Assembly: GCF_003971235.1 (NCBI RefSeq)
Contig: NZ_CP034661.1
Coordinates: 3,782,001-3,846,000, forward strand
Direction of reading: 5' to 3'
Source: Chryseobacterium aureum
GTDB taxonomy: Bacteria; Bacteroidota; Bacteroidia; Flavobacteriales; Weeksellaceae
DNA length: 64,000 nt
The notes below the pieces were generated by a model that worked only from the letters and a program-made list of their open reading frames with translations, was not told the origin of the DNA and searched no databases. Position 1 is the first letter of the stretch, and every line of letters starts with the position of its first letter. This document shows positions 1-6,152 of this stretch, piece after piece. A program made the translations under genes and the position numbers.

Positions 1-436
1 GATCTGAATCTCCCAGTTTGATAAGCTTTGTAGAAAGACTCTGATAATCGTTATTCGAAACCTCTCCATTAAATGTTTCGATAGATACACCTCCTAATAC
101 ATGGGCAGATAATGGAGTACCGTTTGAACCAATCGCAAGAACAAGCTTATTGGTATTGTTCGCGATGTTAGTAGCAGGGAAGATTAACGTCTGTTCGGTC
201 CTTGCCAGAAGGCCCACAGAAACCTGCAGGGTAGAGTAGTCATTCTCATTGCTTCCTACTGCATTTTGAGGATTCAAGACACCGCAGCCTAAGCATACGC
301 CAAGTACCTGATTGGTTTGGCTGCTTGCGTAGGTCTTTACAATCTGCGCAGAAGACATTGCACTTGTTAACAATAGGAATGATGCCAAAAATGCAGCTTT
401 CATAGTGCGTTGGCTAAGTAATAAATAAGTTTTCAT
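1..436 (-). CDS. Secreted protein, CxxC-type domain (partial, C-terminus outside window)
   Basis: The reading frame is open from 436 to the window edge, so the C-terminus is missing. The N-terminus reads MKTYLLLSQRT followed by a second Met at 403 that starts a cleaner signal peptide (MKAAFLASF...SSAQ), so the true start may be 403. The mature part has the motif VCLGCGVLNPQNAVG, then NENDYSTLQV. It is clearly paralogous to the next gene (ACLGCRVDNPLNAVG at the same place). The CxxC-xV-xNPxNAVxxN pattern is one I know from secreted Bacteroidota proteins with a jelly-roll-like domain. By analogy with its neighbour it probably ends in a T9SS sorting domain, but that part is not visible. Function unknown. 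Confidence 0.75.
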   Translation of the reverse strand, partial: MKTYLLLSQRTMKAAFLASFLLLTSAMSSAQIVKTYASSQTNQVLGVCLGCGVLNPQNAVGSNENDYSTLQVSVGLLARTEQTLIFPATNIANNTNKLVLAIGSNGTPLSAHVLGGVSIETFNGEVSNNDYQSLSTKLIKLGDSD

Positions 437-603
437 ATGTAGAAAAATTTTGGATTTTAGTTTTGTGTAAATTTATAAATAAAATGATTATGTTGCTTAA
501 TTTATTTCATAATTATGTGATTTGTTAATAATTTATTGATATTTGTAATTATGATTTTGTTTTTTTTAAACAAGTGTTTTTTTTATTCACCTGAAAACGA
601 ACA

Positions 604-636
604 CAAAAAAACGGCAGACCCGAATAAGTCTACCGT
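604..636 (-). terminator. Rho-independent terminator
   Basis: Read on the minus strand, a 9-bp stem (ACGGTAGAC with GTCTGCCGT, one G-U pair) is followed by seven T residues. It sits 26 bp beyond the stop codon of the secreted protein ending at 662 and separates it from its upstream-numbered paralog. Confidence 0.8.
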
Positions 637-661
637 ATTGGTTTATTGATCTCTTATTTAA

Positions 662-1435
662 TTATTTAATGATAATCTTTTTAGAATATGTTTTGCCTTC
701 TTTGGTTTGTACATTCATGATGTATATGCCTTCCGGCTGTTTGGGTTCGAAGGTATTGGAATTTACAGTAGAGCGGAATACTTCTTTACCGGTGGTATTA
801 TACAATGTAATCTCAGAGCCTTCTACAGGAACATTTCCTCCAAGGATTACCTGTCCGTTCTGGCTGTGAGCTACTATATTGGCCAGCGGATCCTGGTAAG
901 CATAGTAAATTCTGAATCCGCCTCCAAGGCTTAACACTCCTCCGGTTAAACCGATTCTTATTCCGTCATAAGGCTTTGCCGGTTTAAATTCTACGGTTCC
1001 TCTGTTCGGAGTTGCTCCCAGCTTAAGAAGGCTTACATCTATCGTTCTGCGGTCGTCATTAGAGGTTCCTCCGTTCATGGTCTCAAGGGTTACGCCGCTT
1101 AGTAATTGTACAGATAAAGGTATATTATCCGTTCCGATTCCTACAACAAGTCTGGTATCTGATCTTAAGTCAGGAAAAATAAGAGTCTGTTGAATTCCTC
1201 CTAATAATGCAGTCCCCAATACCATTGTTGAATAGTCATCTTCATTAAATCCGACTGCATTCAAGGGGTTGTCTACACGGCATCCCAGGCATGCTACTCC
1301 AAACACCCCGGAGCTTTGCGCGTGAGCATAAATTCTGTTTTGAGCAAAAGATGAAGTGCTTGCTGAAAATAGAAATAAAGCCATTAATCCGGCTTTGAAA
1401 GAGAATTTTGTTCCCAGAGGTAAATTAATTTTCAT
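662..1435 (-). CDS. Secreted T9SS type A sorting domain protein with CxxC domain
   Basis: 257 aa. A signal peptide (about residues 1-31, ending SSFAQ) is followed by a domain of about 150 residues holding ACLGC, NPLNAVG and NEDDYSTM. A short linker leads to the C-terminal T9SS type A domain (about 185-257), with VPVEGSEITLYNTTGKEV and the final KKIIIK. T9SS substrates of this type are exported by Sec, then carried across the outer membrane by the Por machinery, and the sorting domain is usually cleaved. The gene is a tandem paralog of the partial gene at 1-436 and has its own terminator and a TAAATTTG -7 box 32 bp upstream of the start. No catalytic motif is visible, so a binding or adhesive role is possible but unproven. 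Confidence 0.85.
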   Translation of the reverse strand: MKINLPLGTKFSFKAGLMALFLFSASTSSFAQNRIYAHAQSSGVFGVACLGCRVDNPLNAVGFNEDDYSTMVLGTALLGGIQQTLIFPDLRSDTRLVVGIGTDNIPLSVQLLSGVTLETMNGGTSNDDRRTIDVSLLKLGATPNRGTVEFKPAKPYDGIRIGLTGGVLSLGGGFRIYYAYQDPLANIVAHSQNGQVILGGNVPVEGSEITLYNTTGKEVFRSTVNSNTFEPKQPEGIYIMNVQTKEGKTYSKKIIIK

Positions 1436-1751
1436 GTTATATATTTTTTAGATGAATAGTTTTAGCCAAATTTAAGGATTAAAAGAAGAAGTAGAAAATA
1501 ATATTTCCATTATTAGTGATATTTTTAATGAAATTTAATATGCCGGCTATAATAGGGCGATTTATTTATTTAATGAAGTGTAAATTTCAGGAGTCAAAAG
1601 AGGTTCTTACAAAGATGAATAAGAGTATGTTTTTGATATAGGATAACGATAATTGAGCCGGAGATCGTATGAAAAGTGAAATCCTGGTTCATTTGAATGA
1701 AATAAAAGAAGTAAGGATTTTTGAGTAAAGGTTACCAGAGGTTTAGAAACG
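1436..1751. other. Intergenic region with one promoter element
   Basis: About 315 bp. It holds a minus-strand -7 box (TAAATTTG, 1467-1474) for the secreted protein starting at 1435; I see no convincing -33 TTG. I see no gene or repeat in the rest, up to the tRNA terminator. Confidence 0.5.
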
Positions 1752-1776
1752 AAAAAAGGACTTTGTAAAAAGTCCT
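1752..1776 (-). terminator. Terminator of the rpsT/tRNA-Glu unit
   Basis: On the minus strand a stem GGACTTT/AAAGTCC is followed by six T residues, immediately after the last tRNA-Glu. It ends transcription that comes through the three tRNA genes. Confidence 0.8.
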
Positions 1777-1780
1777 TTTG

Positions 1781-1852
1781 TAGCCCGTAGGGGAATCGAA
1801 CCCCTCTTACCAGAATGAAAATCTGAGGTCCTAACCGATAGACGAACGGGCC
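1781..1852 (-). tRNA. tRNA-Glu (UUC), copy 1
   Basis: A 72-nt cloverleaf on the minus strand: acceptor stem GGCCCGT/ACGGGCT, T-arm GGGGTTCGATTCCCC, and a seven-base anticodon loop TTTTCAT giving anticodon TTC (Glu). No CCA is encoded. It is identical to the copies at 1916 and 2071. Confidence 0.95.
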
Positions 1853-1915
1853 CTCTATCTTCCATTACCGAAGCAATGTGTTAGCTTTTGTTTTTATAAG
1901 TATCAACTCTTACTG

Positions 1916-1987
1916 TAGCCCGTAGGGGAATCGAACCCCTCTTACCAGAATGAAAATCTGAGGTCCTAACCGATAGACGAACGGGCC
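1916..1987 (-). tRNA. tRNA-Glu (UUC), copy 2
   Basis: Same 72-nt sequence as copies 1 and 3, anticodon TTC. It is separated from its neighbours by 63 and 83 bp of non-conserved spacer. Confidence 0.95.
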
Positions 1988-2028
1988 GGTTAGATTTATT
2001 TGAGTATAGCTTTTTTCTACTGCACTCT

Positions 2029-2062
2029 TTATAAAACCACCGTTGTTACAGTGGTCTTATAA
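2029..2062 (-). other. Hairpin in tRNA spacer
   Basis: An imperfect inverted repeat (TTATAA-A-ACCAC against GTGGT-C-TTATAA, one mismatch, 10-nt loop) lies between tRNA copies 2 and 3. It has no T-run, so it is more likely a processing structure or chance than a terminator. Confidence 0.35.
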
Positions 2063-2070
2063 GATGTAAG

Positions 2071-2142
2071 TAGCCCGTAGGGGAATCGAACCCCTCTTAC
2101 CAGAATGAAAATCTGAGGTCCTAACCGATAGACGAACGGGCC
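2071..2142 (-). tRNA. tRNA-Glu (UUC), copy 3
   Basis: Third identical copy, 10 bp beyond the rpsT stop codon. The close spacing suggests co-transcription with rpsT from the promoter at 2426-2456. Confidence 0.95.
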
Positions 2143-2152
2143 AGCTATATTA

Positions 2153-2407
2153 TTACGCTAATTTATTAACGTGCTTTGTCAATTTGCTTTTCAAGTTAGC
2201 AGCTTTGTTCTTGTGGATAATATTTTTCTTAGCTAATTTATCCAATAAAGCGATAACTTTTGGCAGTTGTTCTGTAGCAGCAGCTTTGTTCTCTTCATTT
2301 CTTAAAGCTTTTAAAGCTGTTCTAGCAGTCTTGTGGTAATATCTGTTACGAAGTCTTCTAGTTTCGTTTTGTCTGATTCTCTTTAGTGCTGATTTATGAT
2401 TTGCCAT
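2153..2407 (-). CDS. rpsT: 30S ribosomal protein bS20
   Basis: 84 aa, the usual length for S20. The start is the Met of [15 protein letters not shown] at 2407; an in-frame extension to 2428 is ignored because family members begin with MANHKSA. The protein is Lys/Arg/Ala-rich, with the conserved ETRRLRNR and the [11 protein letters not shown]-terminal helix. It binds 16S rRNA early in small-subunit assembly. A promoter lies just upstream, and three tRNA-Glu genes follow at once, which ties a ribosomal protein and a tRNA into one unit. Confidence 0.95.
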   Translation of the reverse strand: MANHKSALKRIRQNETRRLRNRYYHKTARTALKALRNEENKAAATEQLPKVIALLDKLAKKNIIHKNKAANLKSKLTKHVNKLA

Positions 2408-2425
2408 ATCGTTTAAATGTGAGTG

Positions 2426-2456
2426 CAAAACTATAAACTTTTTTTAAAACTACCAA
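2426..2456 (-). promoter_or_regulatory. Promoter of rpsT-tRNA-Glu unit
   Basis: Minus-strand -33 TTG (2454-2456) and -7 TAGTTTTG (2426-2433), 20 bp apart, match the Bacteroidota TTG-N(17-23)-TAnnTTTG consensus. The -7 box is 19 bp upstream of the rpsT ATG. Confidence 0.7.
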
Positions 2457-2473
2457 ATTTATTTTCAAAAATT

Positions 2474-2794
2474 TTAATTTTCTTCTGAAAGGTACTTTCT
2501 AAGCTTATCTATTGCCTGTTCTATTTTTAAATTTTCCTGTTCTTTATCTATTTTTTTGATCGTATTTCCCAGCATGATCAGTGCGTTGTTCCATTCCCCA
2601 GTAGTGTTGGTGAAAGTAAGTTCGTCAATTGTTACTTCAAAAGCAACCCTTTCTCCAGTCCTGTAAAGCCTGAAACTGATTTTATCATCTTTGCCTGTAA
2701 TCCCGTCTTCATTGATTTTTAAATCATAACTTTTTGGGTTAGAGTGGATTTTCTTAAAAAGCAATTGAGCTTCTTGTATTTTTAAATCCGGCAT
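2474..2794 (-). CDS. Hypothetical protein, 106 aa
   Basis: I do not recognise this protein. It is small, soluble and charged, with a beta-rich first two thirds (SYDLKINEDGITGKDD, ISFRLYRTGERVAFEVTI) and a C-terminal helix (about 74-106, EQENLKIEQAIDKLRK). No signal peptide or membrane segment is present. The composition and codon use match the neighbours, so I take it as real. It lies upstream of the rpsT promoter and is probably transcribed on its own. Confidence 0.65.
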   Translation of the reverse strand: MPDLKIQEAQLLFKKIHSNPKSYDLKINEDGITGKDDKISFRLYRTGERVAFEVTIDELTFTNTTGEWNNALIMLGNTIKKIDKEQENLKIEQAIDKLRKYLSEEN

Positions 2795-3167
2795 GATATA
2801 AAATTTGATAGCCTGTAGACAACTACAAACATGATTAATAAATAATATTTTTCATCAGTGTGACCATATTTGTGAGATCAAGTATGGTTAGAAATTTTTT
2901 GCAAATATAATGCTTTTGTAATATATAAAGAAATAGAATAGCCTTTAAAATAAAAGTTAAGAGGTTCCGGAGAAAAACGGTCTTTTTTATAGTACTGCGA
3001 AAATAGTGTGCCCGGATATGACATGCAGAAAATGAGCCAGATAGAAAATATGTATTTGATATCCTGATTTTAAGTGTTTCCTCTGAGCACGAATAGAAAT
3101 TGAAAATGATAAGGGATAAAAACATCATATCCCATCGGTTTTTATATAAAAATGATGGGATATTTAT
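2795..3167. other. Intergenic region, no confident gene
   Basis: About 370 bp. Apart from the inverted repeat at 3127-3163 I find nothing convincing. A 97-codon minus-strand reading frame crosses it but looks like noise (see rejected items). Confidence 0.4.
3127..3163 (-). terminator. Candidate terminator or inverted repeat
   Basis: A perfect 10-bp inverted repeat (ATATCCCATC/GATGGGATAT) with a 17-nt AT-rich loop lies 5 bp beyond the SnoaL-like reading frame. On the minus strand it is followed after four bases by five T residues, so it is a weak but plausible terminator. Confidence 0.5.
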
Positions 3168-3526
3168 TTACATTTTCTTTTCCGGCATTGACCAGGTATG
3201 ACATAGAATTTTCCAGATCGAATTCTCCAGGATCCAGGTAACAGAATATTTTCCTGTTCCTAAAATTTTATGATCAGACAGCTGTAGATCTTTGAATATG
3301 CCATATTCAAATGCTAAATCAGGATGTACAATCAAATTTTCAGGTTCAAAAAAGACATCTACTTTTCCTAATCCTTCATCATTTCGAGAATGTTTTCATT
3401 ACCTTGAACAGTGGGTTTGTTGGGAGGGAAGATCAGTGCTTGTTCAGAATAAATGCCTTTAAATGCATCTGGATTGGCTGAGTGCCATGTTTCTGTCCAT
3501 ATTTGCATGGTAGGAGAATGAATCAT
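3168..3526 (-). pseudogene. SnoaL/DUF4440-like protein, frameshifted
   Basis: Two frames together give one NTF2-fold protein of about 119 aa. The first frame starts at 3526 (MIHSPTMQIWTETWHSANP...) and stops after NENILEMMKD. The second frame picks up at GLGKVDVFFEPENLIVHPD and ends GKYSVTWILENSIWKIL, then the stop at 3168-3170. The joint lies near 3373-3380, at AAGG, and a missing A in an A-run (AAAGG to AAGG) would explain it. The YSEQALIFPPNKP, FEYGIF and GKYSVTW blocks are typical of the SnoaL-like/DUF4440 family. It may be a true pseudogene or a sequencing error. Confidence 0.7.
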
Positions 3527-3571
3527 TAAGTAAATTATTAACCGGTTAAAAAGAAGGGAAGTGGTAATTAG

Positions 3572-4171
3572 TTATTTTCGCCGAAGGTAAGCAAAGCCGG
3601 CATCGGTGGTTCCTCCTGCTGATAAAATAGCGATATTCAAATGAGCGATTGCCTCTAAGTACCTTGCATTTTTAATGCCTCCAACAATGAGTCCTTCAAA
3701 ACCAATGCTGTCAGCCAGCTTTTTTATTGTTCCGGATGCTTCTAAATCATCAGACGCTATAAAAACAGTTAGCTTCTGCCCGTTGATTATGCGCTTTTCA
3801 TCTTTCATAACATCTGCAAAGATAGTGTTGAATGCTTTTACTACTTTGCTTTCAGGAAGCAGCCGCGAGGTCTGTTCCCCACTGCTGTCTTCCCCTAAAG
3901 GTATAGGCGACCAATCTTCAAGATGAATAACATTGGTAATATCTACCACAATTTTGTCTTTTAAGCTGTTTTTATTGGCTGTTAAAACTTCATTCATCAC
4001 AGAATAAGGAATCGCGAAACAGACAATGTCTCCGAAATCACAGGCTTCTGAAACAGAAAGCTGCTCTCCCTTAGGGGTGGGAGTTCCATACTTCACGTGA
4101 TGTCCTGCCTGTACAAACATTTCTCCAAGGCTTGATGCTACATTTCCTGCACCAATAAAACTGATATTCAT
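3572..4171 (-). CDS. NADPH-dependent F420 reductase-like oxidoreductase
   Basis: 199 aa. The N-terminal Rossmann dinucleotide site is MNISFIGAGNVASSLG (GxGxxxxxxG). Further blocks are KIVVDITNVI and VKAFNTIFADVM, which match the NADP-binding F420-reductase/COG2085 family of small reductases. No second catalytic domain is present. The host group is not known to make F420, so the substrate is probably another; I infer only an NAD(P)-linked reductase. The gene is transcribed divergently from an HxlR-type regulator 83 bp away, a common layout in which the regulator controls its neighbour. Confidence 0.8.
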   Translation of the reverse strand: MNISFIGAGNVASSLGEMFVQAGHHVKYGTPTPKGEQLSVSEACDFGDIVCFAIPYSVMNEVLTANKNSLKDKIVVDITNVIHLEDWSPIPLGEDSSGEQTSRLLPESKVVKAFNTIFADVMKDEKRIINGQKLTVFIASDDLEASGTIKKLADSIGFEGLIVGGIKNARYLEAIAHLNIAILSAGGTTDAGFAYLRRK

Positions 4172-4193
4172 GTATTTCTTTTTTTAATTGTAC

Positions 4194-4211
4194 TACAAAA
4201 TTGTATGTTTG
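4194..4211 (+). promoter_or_regulatory. Divergent promoter with inverted repeat
   Basis: The 83-bp gap between the reductase and the HxlR gene holds TACAA-AA-TTGTA (4194-4205), an inverted repeat, overlapping a plus-strand -7 box TATGTTTG (4204-4211). The overlap is what an autoregulated HxlR operator would look like. No good -33 box at normal spacing is visible. Confidence 0.45.
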
Positions 4212-4254
4212 CAAAATAATAACCAAATGGTAGGTAACTAACAAAAAGGTGAGT

Positions 4255-4611
4255 ATGAGAAAAAAAACATCCACAAATTTCGAAAATGAACGGTTTTTAG
4301 AGTTGAACTGTCCATTTATAACCACACTCAGATTTATTGGCAAGCGGTGGAAGCCGGCGGTATTGTGGAAGATTAATAATGGTTTTGTAAGATTTAACCA
4401 ATTGAAAAAAGAATTGCCTTACATTAGTGATAAAATGCTTTCAGATACTGTTGCCGAATTGGAGGCTGACGGAATCATTCAAAAGAAAGTTTTTGATGAG
4501 ATCCCATTACGGGTTGAGTATAATATGACAGAATTTGGAAAAGGACTTCTGCCTGTATTATCAGAAATGGACAAATGGGGAGAACAAACGATTAAAAAAA
4601 TTACAAGGTAA
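4255..4611 (+). CDS. HxlR family winged-helix regulator
   Basis: 118 aa from the ATG at 4255; a GTG two codons earlier is possible. The HxlR pattern is clear: CPFITTLRFIGKRWKPAVL, then the recognition region FNQLKKELPYISDKMLSDT and the wing with LRVEYNMTEFGKGLLPVL. The Cys in NCPF is at the position of the redox-sensing Cys in several HxlR proteins (established for YodB/HypR-type members), so thiol or aldehyde sensing is possible here but inferred. It is divergent from the reductase at 3572 and ends before a strong terminator. Confidence 0.88.
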   Translation: MRKKTSTNFENERFLELNCPFITTLRFIGKRWKPAVLWKINNGFVRFNQLKKELPYISDKMLSDTVAELEADGIIQKKVFDEIPLRVEYNMTEFGKGLLPVLSEMDKWGEQTIKKITR

Positions 4612-4633
4612 GAGCTGACCAGGTTCTGTCAAT

Positions 4634-4669
4634 AAAAAAATCTCTGATCTTATTGATCAGAGATTTTTT
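4634..4669. terminator. Bidirectional terminator
   Basis: A perfect 9-bp stem TCTCTGATC/GATCAGAGA with a 5-nt loop is flanked by A7 on the left and T6 on the right. It can end the HxlR transcript (+) and the tRNA-Glu transcript (-). Confidence 0.9.
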
Positions 4670-4681
4670 AATGCATTTCAG

Positions 4682-4753
4682 TAGCCTATAGGGGAATCGA
4701 ACCCCTGTTGCAAGAATGAAAATCTTGAGTCCTGACCACTAGACGAATAGGCC
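4682..4753 (-). tRNA. tRNA-Glu (UUC), variant copy
   Basis: A 72-nt cloverleaf: acceptor GGCCTAT/ATAGGCT, anticodon stem CAAGA/TCTTG around TTTTCAT (anticodon TTC), T-arm GGGGTTCGATTCCCC. It has the same anticodon as the three copies at 1.8-2.1 kb, but the acceptor, D- and anticodon stems differ. No CCA is encoded. Confidence 0.95.
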
Positions 4754-4812
4754 GAATTTTGAGGTTGCAAAAGTAGGAATTAACTCTTTAACTTCAAAAT
4801 TATTCTTTTAAA

Positions 4813-6099
4813 TTATTTGTAGACTTTCTGTATCACGGTGTTTTTGATGCCTTTAGCTTCAAGTTCTTTTTGAAGTTTCACAGCGTCTTCCAGGGTGTAA
4901 ACCTTTCCGTACGTATAATAGAACACCCCACTGTCTTTCTCTCTTTCTACATCTTTAAGGTTCTGAAGAATATAAGAATTGCCGTTCAGTTTATCACCGG
5001 AATACACTTCTATGGTATAATATCCCATATTAATCCTCTGATTAGGCATAAAACCTACGGCAAAAGCATTTCTGAACCCTGCATCCTTGGCTGTTTTTAG
5101 GTTGATATCTTTTACAGAAGCCATATTCGTTACCGCGTAATAATACTTGTACTGTCCGTTTTCTTTAAGGGTAAGAATATAATTAAGACCTTTCAGGGCA
5201 GGATCATTTTCATTGTATTTCATAGGTGAGCTCATCAGTAAGATTCTGAAATCATTTTTCAGAGGAACTTCTGCCGGTTTCTCAGGTTCAGGTTTTTTTA
5301 CAGCGAAAGAACCGCCGGATTTTCTGTCAACAGCCTTTTTATAATCAATGATCGCATTGTAGATACTTTCTGCAATCTCTGTCTGTCCTTTGTCTGAAGC
5401 AATATAATGACTTTCCTCAGGATGGTTGATGAAACCGGTTTCTATCAGTACAGATGGCATGGCATTCATACGGAGAACGTGAAGGTTTTTCTGAAAAACC
5501 CCTCTTGATGATCTTTTGTCTTTATTCACAAAGTTATCTTCTACTAATCCTCCCAAAAGAAGACTTGATTCCAGATATTTACTCTGCTGAAGTTTTAAAG
5601 CGATTAAGGATTCCGGAGAATCAGGATTATAAGAACCGAAGGTCTGCTTATCTTTTTCATCCAGGAAAATCACGTCATTCTCTCTTTTTGCAACCTCAAG
5701 ATTCTCATTATTCTGGTTAGGTCCCTGTACATAAGTTTCTGTACCATAGGCTGTAGGTCTTTGGGAAGAATTACAGTGAATCGATACAAAAAGGTCCGCT
5801 TTACTCCTGTTCGCCAGATTGGTTCTGTCGGATAGAGAAGGATATTCGTCAATTTTACGGGTATATATTACTTTGAAATCTCTGTTTTTCTCTAACATGG
5901 CTCCTACTTTTAAGGTAATAGCAAGTGTAATATCTTTTTCTGCGATCCTTCCAATGTCAGAATAAGTCCTGTTCGCTCCATGATCACTTCCTCCGTGTCC
6001 GGCATCCAGAACGATAGTAAACTTCTTTTGAGAGAAAATAAAGTTGCTGGTAAGGATAAGGAGAAATGATAAAATTATTTTAAAATTTTGTTTGTGCAT
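4813..6099 (-). CDS. N-acetylmuramoyl-L-alanine amidase with C-terminal SPOR-like domain
   Basis: 428 aa. A signal peptide (about 1-23) precedes an Amidase_3 domain (about 26-255). The zinc ligands are visible as His35 (LDAGHGG), Glu54 (RIAEKDI) and His108 (SIHCN), and the catalytic Glu is in LIETGFI. A linker and a C-terminal region (about 345-428, YYTIEVYSGDKLNG... YGKVYTLEDAVKLQKEL) look like a SPOR-type peptidoglycan-binding fold. It cleaves the amide between muramic acid and the stem peptide in the periplasm, as in daughter-cell separation. It is divergent from lptD with a 53-bp gap. Confidence 0.9.
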   Translation of the reverse strand: MHKQNFKIILSFLLILTSNFIFSQKKFTIVLDAGHGGSDHGANRTYSDIGRIAEKDITLAITLKVGAMLEKNRDFKVIYTRKIDEYPSLSDRTNLANRSKADLFVSIHCNSSQRPTAYGTETYVQGPNQNNENLEVAKRENDVIFLDEKDKQTFGSYNPDSPESLIALKLQQSKYLESSLLLGGLVEDNFVNKDKRSSRGVFQKNLHVLRMNAMPSVLIETGFINHPEESHYIASDKGQTEIAESIYNAIIDYKKAVDRKSGGSFAVKKPEPEKPAEVPLKNDFRILLMSSPMKYNENDPALKGLNYILTLKENGQYKYYYAVTNMASVKDINLKTAKDAGFRNAFAVGFMPNQRINMGYYTIEVYSGDKLNGNSYILQNLKDVEREKDSGVFYYTYGKVYTLEDAVKLQKELEAKGIKNTVIQKVYK

Positions 6100-6121
6100 C
6101 TTACAGTTATAAAAATTATAT

Positions 6122-6129
6122 TAATTTTG
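6122..6129 (+). promoter_or_regulatory. -7 promoter box of lptD
   Basis: TAATTTTG matches TAnnTTTG 24 bp before the TTG start of lptD. No matching -33 TTG is seen at the usual distance. Confidence 0.4.
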
Positions 6130-6152
6130 AGCCTTAATTATATAGAATAACA

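Noticed and set aside
2835..3128. 97-codon minus-strand reading frame
   Set aside because: It has no recognisable domain, unusual composition for a coding region and crosses an AT-rich stretch; the inverted repeat at 3127 lies at its start. Most likely a chance frame.
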